NCBI RefSeq assembly: GCF_964355755.1
Contig: NC_092679.1
Location: forward strand, 11,892,932-11,956,931
Reading direction: 5' to 3'
Length of the DNA: 64,000 bases
Origin: Antedon mediterranea
Taxonomy: Eukaryota > Echinodermata > Crinoidea > Comatulida > Antedonidae
A model generated the notes under the pieces. That model searched no databases. It saw nothing but the letters and a program-made list of their open reading frames with translations, and was not told where the DNA came from. Within the stretch, counting starts at the first letter, position 1; each line of letters starts with the position of its first letter. Of the stretch, positions 15,001 to 27,000 are shown piece after piece. The position numbers and the translations under genes are program-made.

Positions 15001-18000
15001 CGGACAAAGTTTTCAAATTTTGCATATATGGATAATCTATACCTTAGTAACTGTAAGGGTGGGTAGAAAGTTCTTTTTAGTATCAAAATGCTCAGAACAT
15101 ATTTTTATTTACTCTAATACAAAATGTTTTCAGAAAATGGCCGGAATAACCATTTCCGTAATTGTGACCTTTGACCCTAGTATGCTCATATCTTGTATGC
15201 TCTACTACTTGTAGTAGAGACATGGAATTGGACTTAACGATATATATGTTAGTATTTTGTCTAATGAAATATTTTGTCTTAAAGTGACCGGAAACCACAG
15301 TATTGACCCTTGACCTAATAGTCTCACATTTCGGTACCCAATGAGCATAAAATCGTAATATTGAGCTTAAATTATGCAAGACGTATATATTTATATTTTA
15401 GCTAATGACTAAATTTGTTAATATTTGGTCTAAATAAATTTGTTGTCCTAAGTGACCGGAAACAATACAGACCCTTGACCTGATAGTCTCACATTTCGGT
15501 AACCAATTGGCATAAAATCGTAATATTGGGCTTAAATAAGTATATAAATTATTATTTTTCTATAAAGGACTGGCTGGCTGGATGTAATATAATAAGATAA
15601 TAATATATAATAAATGATAGTGACTTAGTGACCCAAATAATGTCAACTACTGATCATAGAGCGACGCATCATTGTGCTTATTCGACCTACTATTTAGCCA
15701 TGGACCTATAAATTAACTAACCTTTAATTTGTAGGTCCATGATTTAGCTATCAATCCTATTTGACAAATTTTGCTTTAAATTACAGTTTTACATTTTTTT
15801 CTAGTGAACATAGGTGTAAAATTTGAAACGTTGTCATCCGTGTACCGATTCTGGCCCTTTGTACCCTAAGGCACCCTACTAAAAGCAGTATGACAAAAGA
15901 AGCGCGTCTTGAAGTGTTAATCAAATTTGGAAAAGGAGTGCACATTATAATAAATCTACTTCAGGACTATTTTAGGCAAAATGGATTGTACTTCTTTATG
16001 GTACCCTATTCATAATAATGGTTTGCTTACTTTCATACACTGACCCCTCACGTGCCGTTTGTTCTGCCCATTCAAACTGGCCTTCGGTAGAGATATCATT
16101 ATAGCCTATCCAAACGACTGTCCATCCTGGATCGTCTGCGTCAAGCTTGCTTTGTAACCACATGTTTTCATCTTCACTTGAAATAACCGCCAAATCCCCT
16201 CCATCTTCACCTTGACAATACGTTTGTGCATCTGCATAGCTGCCCGTAGTGGTGTACACGAAGTAACAACTTTCAAAGTCTGTGTTCAGCTCCCATCCTA
16301 TTGGACAATCTGTTGATTCAAATTTTTAAAAGCTATATGGATTAATTTGACTAATCGTTTGATAGTAGAAATAATCAATACTAAATACGACGTCATATAA
16401 CCCTAGAGCTATGTAATGTCATAATTCTGTAGATTGCTTATGCGAGGTAATCTAGCAGCGCACGGGATGACGAGCAAACATAGTACAGTACTGTTGGTTG
16501 TTGGTTGTCGCAGCCAGACATAAGATCAAAGGAAGAGTTGGCAAGACAAGCCCAGTGTTATGTTGTTAAATTGCCTTGGGTTATGTCATTTTATATTGTA
16601 ATACGCGTCATTGAAGAATTCGGAACAACTGACAGAAATATTTAAACGATTCAGCTTTTAAAGAATGTAAATACACGTTTTCTCCAATAACGATAAATCA
16701 CTGGAACTAAAATTGTTCCTGTCCTAATAAAACAACAATTACGTAAGTTTATAAAAGAACACATTTAAAAAAGTAACAAAATATTTAATAGTAAACACGT
16801 TTAACCTTCACATTTACACTATCGTTGCCTAAAGCTTGGTTCCCAATATGACGCAACGCAAGGACGTAAGCGTAACGTAAGCTATTTGACCAATCACAAG
16901 CGATGGATTATTAGGATTGTCGCTTGCCATACTGGTCAACTCGCTTGCGTTACGTATACATCTCTTGTCGGAACCACGCTTAATGGGCATTCGGCGTTTT
17001 TCCTATGTTTAAAATGGATATGAAAGGGTTCCTAGCAATATCATTTTATTGGCTCAACGTGTAGATCAATCTGTTTTAAGCTTGCCATAGTCATACTTAA
17101 TGTTTTGGAGGACGACAACGCCCTCAAAACGCCCCTGAGAAACCTGTGAAAAACTTTTTGTGACGTCACTAAAAGTTATTTTTGTATTACAGAGATAGGA
17201 ATTTAGCAGTAAATCATTGATTGATGCAAAAGCATGGTAGTAATTACTTATCGCTTTGATATTTTTATTCTTGGATAAGTATGTTAGCCTAATCGAATAA
17301 AATTAATTCATATTATCAACCATGTTTTTTTTTAAACGGATTTTAATTTCGTTTTTCAAGGCCACCTTTTACGAAATTCATAGCCAAATGCCTATCTTGC
17401 TGGGTACACGGAGTTATTTTGCGCATGCGTGAGAATCACAGAGTCGATCACCTCGGCCTCTCTCTCGACCCTCCTCTCGCGAGCGATGTTATTTCGCTAT
17501 TTATTATACACGTATTATTGAAACATTCATTTTATTATTATTTCATTGTAATTAACTGAAATTGATGGAAATTCGTCCACATCGTCTTGTTAACACGGGT
17601 GTTAACATCGTTTTGAAGAAACGGTTGGACGAGTAAATGGTGTTCGACAATGCCATGGCCTGGAGCTAGTTAGGCCGACTAGGCTAGGCTAGGCCTTTTT
17701 AGTAGTGATGACTGCTGGATACGGTGTTTAGTCGCCCGGCCAGAGGTGAGCTGAGAGCGTATGCTCCTTGATGTATCGTTGAGGGTGTTTCTGTTAATGG
17801 TAGGCACAATTGTGTTACTGTATTATGTGTATACACATTATTTATAAGTACGTTTATTAATATTGTTGTGTGCTGTAGTGTCCTGACTAACACATTATTA
17901 AAATATTTTTTTGTTATTACATGCCGCCCTATATAGCTAGCTAGGCAACACTGAATACTAAATACCCTGTATTATAGGATTCCCAATAAAATGAATAGAG

Positions 18001-21000
18001 GTGGATTTTCTCTAATGTAGTAATGGTTATAACAGGCCAGGCCTAGTTAGGGGTATTTGAGCTTGTATCATTATACAGTACAGTATACAGTAAATAAACA
18101 ATCATTTGTATTTTTACCTACTTACAGGTCTATAATTGGAGTGCAACTATGATAATTGATGGACAGGATAAGCAAATGTATTTATTGATTGGAATGGAAT
18201 CGCAAATTATAATATTAAGGTAACAGATACTGAGCATTGCTATTTTAAACTGTTGATCAAACCTACTTAATATATTATACCAAATTATTATTTTGTTTTG
18301 AGGGCAGATAAACATGTGCTTATTCATTTTCCTTTTTTCAGGTGAATAGAAAGATGCCCAGCGTACTTTATAATAGATGCTACTTGGATCATGCTTGCAC
18401 GATACATATGCAGTATACTAAGACACCAAGTATAGAATGAGCGCAGACAATTAAAATTACAGAACTAAATATTTATGAAGAATAGTAAAATATGCATAAT
18501 AAAATGCTTTAGACGTGAATGCTATGGTTACAGTTATACTGTAACTATGGTAATGTACTACCAGACAGTACACTAGTAGCAGTGCATCATATAGTGTTTG
18601 TTTTTAACCATCTAAATGGGTCTGGGTATATAAACAAATAAACCACTACTGTACTTCTTTTTTTATTTATTTAGCCAAATACTATGATTTATGAAAGAAT
18701 CCATCTCTTGAATATGATGGAGCTGGCTGGTGTTGATAGAATTAAAATGTATCACTCAGGTCTCAAAAGTAATTTATGTCCCGTTTGAAAAATCCTGCTT
18801 GTTCCAAACTCATTATGATACATTTGTTCAATAAAATTCATTCCACACACTATTTCTGCCATATAATTTGTTGATGTTTACAATTTTATTACTAGTACTA
18901 TTACAGTTCTTCAAAGCCATCTCATGTACTGTTGATTCCATAAATCTGCAAAGATAAGACCAATAAATGGATGGAAATGTACTATTATTTTTATTCAATC
19001 CTACCTAGGCCCTATAGTAGTATTAACTATTATATTTTATGACTTGGTAACAAACAGAAAGAGGTTATTATTTAATTACAGTTACTAACTAAACTATAAT
19101 AATCCTCTACTCTGCTCTACTTTAATTATTAATATTATTACTATTTTAGTCCATAACAAAAGTCAGAGCCAAAAACAAGTTCAACACAAGCTTACCTTTT
19201 TTATTTACGTCGCCTTTTACATACGTCTACGCCCGCGCCTTGTCCACTTCCTGCAGGTTCGTCGGTGGACCGGCGACTACTACTCTCTTGTACTGTAGGC
19301 CATGGAGTAACTCCATGTGTAGGCCTAACCTAGCCTAGTATAGTACTAGCGAATTTAGAAGAAACTATAGTCTACTAGACCTAGCCTAATTTGTAGTCTG
19401 CGTGAGTGGTTTAGTGTGAGATGTACAAATACACACTTTCTTCTTTTTACGTACAATCTTTGCAGACATAACTTTTTATTGATTTGTGAAATATCGATAT
19501 TTTCTACGACTGCAGCAACAGGGAGCTTGCAACACGCGAGTCTCGTGTAGGATGGGTTTGTTTATTTTGTTTACACCCACACACAGTCGATCCGCGCGAA
19601 CGAGACAAGGCGGTGATTGGACTGTATTAAAATTCATTAACCAATCACAAAACGACTGCTGCCGTGGCTACAACCCCGGGTGTTTCAAACTCTAAATTTG
19701 ACGATCTTGTACGTGCGTATAGAACGTTCATAAAAATTAAGATGGCGTGCCAGTTGGTCGGCCATTTTGCGGACGTTTTATACCAAAATTTAATTTGTTT
19801 ATTTCTCAAGTTCTACTAGGTATTTGAATCTAATTTTCTGTGTGCTGTTTATTAACATTAAAAGGATTCATACAAAGTCATTTTTGTAAAATTTTAAAAT
19901 CCTTTCATATCCATTTTAAGTACAATAAAAATATACGTACAAGATACAGTTGCTGTGAAGGCACACGTTTCAGACGGATTACCAGCTCTATCATAAGCTA
20001 CATACGTGACGTTGATGTACGCGCCGTATTCTCTTTCAGGTATTGTGATAGAATGGCCAGGCGAATGTGATTCATCTTCACTTACAACACATTCATTGTC
20101 TGTAAACGTAGGTGGCGTCCACGTGACTGTTGCTGATGTGTCCCCCAGGGGTACAACAGTCTCTACATCACTAGGGCATGTTAATGTTGTAGGTATTTCA
20201 TTGTCCTCAACTGAAATGTTGAAAAAAATAATTGTTTCTCAAAATACTAAATTTCTATAAAACATGTCCATACATATTCTTCCTTATATAATGTATTTAA
20301 TTAAGATAGATAATATTTCTCTGTACAGAAATCACTAGGGCATGTTAATGTTGTAGGTATTTCATTGTCCTCAACTGAAATGTTGAAAAAAATAATTGTT
20401 TCTCAAAATACTAAATTTCTATAAAACATGTCCATACATATTCTTCCTTATATAATGTATTTAATTAAGATAGATAATATTTCTCTGTACACATCAGACT
20501 TCCTCCTCTGGCCATCTTTATCTGCTGTTAACAGTTAAAAAAAGACCTGAGAGCATCAAATTAAATTACACTAGTTATGCGTTCTTCACCCACAACTGTA
20601 TTCCAGTGAAAACTTTCTTGTGATGTGGATATCCTTAATGGTCTAAACAAAAATGGTCTATTAGTGAATGCACGTGGTAAGCCTAAGTATTTTAATTGTT
20701 ATTTGTTGTAAACTTAATAAAACATCCTATTTATGTATATGTAAGCTTGAATTCACTTACATTTTCTAGATTCACTTAAAAAACCTCTTTCAAGATTTCC
20801 TAAGTGCGGTTTTTTAAATTGCTGTTAACTTTGATTTTTGATCATAATTTTGTATTTTTAATGTACTAGAGGGTGAGCTCGCTTCGCTCGCTCCCCCTCT
20901 AGGAAGTGTAGACGATGGTTCTCGGAATGATAATGTTCTCCTTATACGTTTTCTGTCGGTTACCATTATTGAAAATGCTTGACATTCGTAAAACTAAACT

Positions 21001-24000
21001 ACTTTGTTTCATAGTGTTTTAGATGATTAATAACATTTTAATGTATAGTTTTTATTGTTTAGTAGGGCCCTTTGGGGAGGCGGAGGTCATTTGAGGGAGG
21101 TGCTTATTCGAGGGATATATGTTAAATTTTTTAGTTTTAATATGGTAACATTTATAATCAAATGAAATCCTCTAATAAATATGAAAAGTGATAACAAATG
21201 CTTGGTAAATTGTAGATAACAGTGCGATGAATTCTACTACAAATAGTACAATTGTGTTATTATAAATATGTGGAACCATCCTAATAATTATTATTACATT
21301 ATTTAATTTAATCATCTTTTGAAATTAACTGCCGTGACAGAGTGGGCCCAAGAAAGAAGACATTACGGCTTGCAACATGGGCAGACATCTCGGTCCTAAC
21401 GGGACACAGGAAGATAGCCTACAGTTATTCCTGCAAGCTTACTCAATAAAACTCAGCTATCGGGATATGATTTCACTGGAAAAATGTCTTATCATCAAAT
21501 CTATGTAATTTTATAATACTATTCCCCACAATATATTCTGATTCTTTATGGCATATATTTAATTTGATCTTTATTAATTTGCAGTATAATTTATATTATT
21601 TAACTACTGTACCTTCACACACGCGCGGTATGTTTTAAAATAAACAAAAAAAACTGAAATGGCTATGACTAATGGCCATAAGCTCCAGTCCTACTATCTG
21701 ATTTTTTTTCCCGTCAGGGACACTGTATTGATTGATGGAAAGTGCCTGTTTCCAGTCACCTTTAGGGTCAAATCTATTATTTTAACTGCTCCCTTGTGTA
21801 TAAAAGAGAGAAAATATTTTGTGCTCGCCTATGTCAGAATTAACCATAATTTATATATAGATGGTTCTCACATTTTAGTATTATTTTAGACTGTTTAATT
21901 ATTATAATAACCCATTGAATCAACACTCAACATTTTTAAGAAACTATGTATTAGGCCTATATATGTATGTTGTAATGTTTTATGCTGGACCTTTTGAAAA
22001 ACAACAATGTCCCCTTTGTTGGACAACGTTGATATTGTTATCCAGTAGAAATATGTTTTTTAAAAAATATTTTAAAAAAATAAAGCAAATAATTTACGTT
22101 GGCCGGTAGAGCCTCATTTTGAATCTTTTGAAAATAGACTCGGTACTTCAGATGGGTTCGGGTGCAATTAGAGAGGTTTCGCAATCTTACGAATACGATA
22201 ACGAAAACGTATACGTCACGCACACGTTAGTCTGGGTTCCAGACGGAGTTTTGTCTTAATATTAGTTAAAAGATAAATATTTTGGCACAGATGGCGTTTC
22301 ATACGTATACTACTTGATTCTGGATACTCCAGACAAAAATCGCGGTCGAAATAAAAACAAATAAATAAAAAAAAAGATAATACAGACTTGGGGCAAGTCT
22401 ACGCACACGTATTCGTTTTTCGTAAGCCAGTAAAAATCTGTTTCGCATGGCAACGAAATATTGAGGGCGCTGTCCAAAATATGACTGCGGTAAATTTGAG
22501 CGAAGCGCAGATACGTGTAGTGTTGCTTGGTGCTTGGCTGGCTAGGCCTAGCGTAACATCAAAGCGAGTGAGGACTTTAAAAACTGATATTTATCAAAAT
22601 TGACCTGGCATTTTAGTAAATTACTTTAGTAAATCTATAATTATATTATAATCATGAATCATTTCTGATTCAAATGCAAAATGTGCAAAATAGATCAAAA
22701 ACTATAGGCCTACTCGTTTTTTGTAGTTACGAATATGACTGGTGATATTCGTCAACACGAATACGCTTTACGACTATGAAATGGAGATCAGCTCAAAGGT
22801 TTCACAAATGTGTGACGTATCCGTTGTCGTTATCGTATTCGTAAGGTTGCGAAACCTCCCTATTTACGGGCTATCTTACCCTATTTAACCTACAATATAA
22901 AATGTGCACTTCTAAGCTCAAACCAAACTTCCACTAGTTCAGGTAGTGTTTTATTAACTGCATTTAAATATTCTTTATTACTTACACATTTCGCAAACAT
23001 AACCAAGTGCTGTACTACATTTTAAGTCATTCCAACGGTCTGAATTGCTGTAATCAAGCTCAACACAGTCTTCATCTCCAGAATTGTTAGGTTCACCAGA
23101 GTTAAAATCTGAATTATAGAAGAACAGAACAATATTTTACAATCGAAATCAGCGGACCAGAACTGTATATGTTGCATGCAAACTATGCGCCATAAAATAG
23201 TTGTCTTGATTATGTATCTTATTAGGCATATGCAATGCCAATGTCGTAATGGCAATATTGATTTTAGTATGAATCAAATAATATAAAATTTAAATATACA
23301 ATTCCTAGCCGTACTACCAGATTTATCTGATATATTATTGTGTGATACAATGTTTATAACGAACTTGGGGTAAAATGGCTAAGACGCTCGCTCGGAGGTC
23401 ATCAGAGAACTCAAACCAGCCAGTGGTACACTGAAAATTAATAAATGATGAAGATTAGGAAACCAGTGAAAGTGAAAAAAGCCGCCCTAAACGACATTAA
23501 CAGACCAGAATATTCTTCTTGGTAGAGCGAATAAGTAGCCTAAAATTTGGTACAATATTAAAATGTTTGTTCTATTGAAGTACCGTACTACTCGAGGCGT
23601 TGTTTTCTGTTCTTCTGATGATGAGAATAGTTTCTCGAAACATGTCACATTTTAATGCAGTTTGCATATTCATTAAATGCCTCGCTATAGTTATTCTAAC
23701 TCGTATAATGTTAAGCATTTAAAGCCCGGGCATCTAAGTTTTAAACATTTCAATGTTCACAGCCGATTCTCGTACGGTATCATGTCTTGCGCAAATGTAA
23801 AAAAAAGTCACTAATAGGACCTAACTCGTTATTATTAAAGATGTCAAAACATGAAAAATGAAGATTTATAAAATCAGATTTTAAATAGGCTATTTTACAA
23901 TTTCAATTAAGTTAATCCCTAACCGTATAGGCCTACCTCTCACAATGAAAGACTCAAATTACGCTGGGGTAAACTAAGCAAACAGCTTCCGGAAGAAAAG

Positions 24001-27000
24001 CGTTGACATAACGCTTTAAAATAGAGGCTACTGTAGAGTGTCAGAAAAGGTATTCTATATACGTTTGAGGAGGCTGTGTCAGAAGATATAGGCTGCATGG
24101 TGTTATTGTTTCTAATACCGCTCGCTCGTTCATCTGGTGACTTTGAGAAAGTAAGACCGATATTATCTTCAATTCTGACAACTAGGCCTACTAGGCCTAC
24201 AGTACTTAGTATTACTTACTTGTATAATCAGTGCATTCACCGGATTCAATCCAGACCCAAACATTTTCTACTTCTATATCTCTTAACCCTAGCCATACAT
24301 CAGCACTGATGAGACTGTTATAAAGAAAGTTGCTTTCCTCGACGTTCTTTACAACAACCAAATCAGCCCCAAGGTTCATACAGTTTGTTCGCGCGTTTTC
24401 CCAAGTTTCGGTATTTGAAAAGAATTTGTAGCAACTGACGTCATACGCAGTCCACCCAGACTCACAGGTGATGCCATATCCTTTATGAAGTAAACGAAAA
24501 AAGAACAAAAAAACATATATCATATTATTTATTCATATTGTTTGAATCAATCGTGTCAACCAAAATAATGATGGTATGTTTTTAAATAATTTCCTTCAGA
24601 GATACTGATAATAAGATGTTTCATAGAATCACCGAATATGCTACATTATGGTTGTTGTGGGGTGTCAAGGAACAGTGACATCAAATGTCATCGTGTTTGG
24701 TCTCAAATGAAGAAAATAAACACAGGAAGTGGGATTTATATTGTCATATTATGCTTCTGTAAAATGTTTATTTAAATTGAAAGATCACTGTTTATGCGAT
24801 TTAAATCTTTTCAATTTTATAGTGAGTGAGTGAGTGAGTGGCCGAGCGGTTAAGACAGTGGAACCGTAATTACGTAGCCATAACATCGGCAAGGGTTCGA
24901 GGCTCACTCGCTCCATGGTTCTGGTGGTAGAACGAGTCTTCTTGGATAAGGACTATAAACCGTAGGTCCAGTGTACACATAGCTCATGTGCACTTTAAAG
25001 AACCTAGTACATCTTTCGAGATGAGTAGGGGGCTACCCCGGTGTACTAGTCTACACAAACACAGCCACTATCACACACAGCCACTGTCACACACAGCCAC
25101 TGTCACACACAGAAACTGTGCAATTGGGACTGGGCCGTTTTAGAGGTGTTTACCACCTGTTGGTCCCGATCCTTCACTAACAGTGTTAGTGAGAAGTTGA
25201 ATAAATAAAAAAATAATAAATAAAATATAAATAGTAGGCATACTTTATGTTATGTAGAGCCATTTTATTATTATTAATATACTACTATCCTCTGCTACTT
25301 GTACAATGAATATACCATGGTGCAATGGAACAACAGGTTCTAGTAGAGTTTTAAAATTTAAATTTAAAGACATTAGCACGAGTAGTATGTTAATTATTGA
25401 TCTATTGGAACTGTAGTAGAGTAGAGGATTAAGATGAGTCCCGGCACCCAGACATACAACATGCAGGCCCAATAGCATGGTGTCTATGAACTTGATCCGC
25501 AGCAGACCCCAGTACCTTTTCGTTTCCTGGTAGACGAGTTAACCTTGACAGAAAATCACCACTTCTCTGTGGTAACCTTGGGAAAAGTAAAGGCTAAAGG
25601 AGTATAGGGCCTAAATCTGACAGCCAAAAATTCCATTGCCTAATAAGTTCTGTTAATTATGACACACAATAGTTATACTAAAGGGGAATTATTGTTCATA
25701 TCTCTCGCCTTTTTTGAATAATAGTTCCTAAAGTCGAATCAAACATTTAGTTCTGATTGACTGTGTTTACATCACAAAAAGTAGATGAAAATATTAATAT
25801 GCATGCTCATTAGTCAATTCGCCAAATAGAAAATTGGTTTAAGTTATTAAAATTAATACTAAATAAATGTATAATGATCAACTAAATCAGAAATAAAGAA
25901 AGCTTTCAAACAAGCAATGCGATTATTCATGGATGTGAAAACAACCAACTTCAAAAGAAACAAGCAGTAACTGATAAATTGATTCAGAAATAAGCTACCA
26001 GTACCACCAACAAGTATCAAGTATCAAGTAGGCCTATAATCTTTATTCGTTTCCACAAGGAGAAAATTACATTTCTCGTCTTAAAATACATCATAATTAC
26101 AATATTTATATCAACACGAAACAATACCAATTTTAACAAGGCCAACAGCCATTAAGTCGCGTGCTACAATGCATAGTGATACCGGACCGACAGACAGACC
26201 GACAGACAGACCGACCGACCAACCTACCAACTGACCGAAATTACTGAAATGTTTAAAAACATTTATATTTTTTTAATTTACACGAGCGTAGCCTGTCACT
26301 TTTGACGTGCTCGTAAAACGTAATTTTGAGTTGAAAAGTAAGTCAAGAAAACAGAAATCGGGTAAAAAGAGTGCGTAATAACATTTAACGCGCAGTGCGC
26401 GCGCAAAAATCTGCGCACTCATGGCAATTTTGTAAACGCTTAAAATTGCCTGAAACGTACTCTTATTTCATCGAAAATAAGTTTTGAAAATTTTAAGCGC
26501 GCGTATGCATGCGTTACATGCGCTACGCACGTAATTGTATTGCCATTATGATGATTTATGCCCTGAAATTTATGAGTACCAACTTTTATTTAATTGTGAT
26601 TCATGGTTGTGAAGATATGATTACAAACGTGATCGTTAAATTGTGCGTAGACCGCGTAATTTTTTATTGCGCACCGTGAAAACATAACCACATTATTGAT
26701 TCCTGGTCATAAGGAATATACTGTGAAAAATTGACCTAGCTAGATTAAACTGATATCAAGATAAGGTCAGAAAGCGATAAAACGCATAGTGATACCGGAC
26801 CGACAGACAGACAGACCGACAGACAGACCGACAGACAGACCGACCGACCGACATAGTGAACTATAGAGTCGCTTCCACGCGACTAAAAAGGGGATAATAC
26901 AGTGCCTTGTGGCGCGCCTGTATTGGAAACAATAACACCAGAACATACTGTTGGGCTAAGCTTCACATACTGCTTTCTGTTTGTTAGAAAATTCAGAATA

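Larger units (their letters stand above)
16310..19940. other. Long intron between HYR and CTLD2
   Basis: Contains a short inverted-repeat element (16831-16984), two CpG-richer patches (about 17400-17500 and 19190-19760), and otherwise AT-rich sequence. I found no lectin or HYR exon in either frame direction. Confidence 0.5.

Noticed and set aside
18527-18545. Palindrome gttacagttatactgtaac
   Set aside because: A short AT-rich palindrome in an intron with no context; it could easily occur by chance.
24839-24910. Possible tRNA gene
   Set aside because: It has good A and B boxes, but no matching acceptor stem or anticodon arm, and it is fused to a repeated SINE body.
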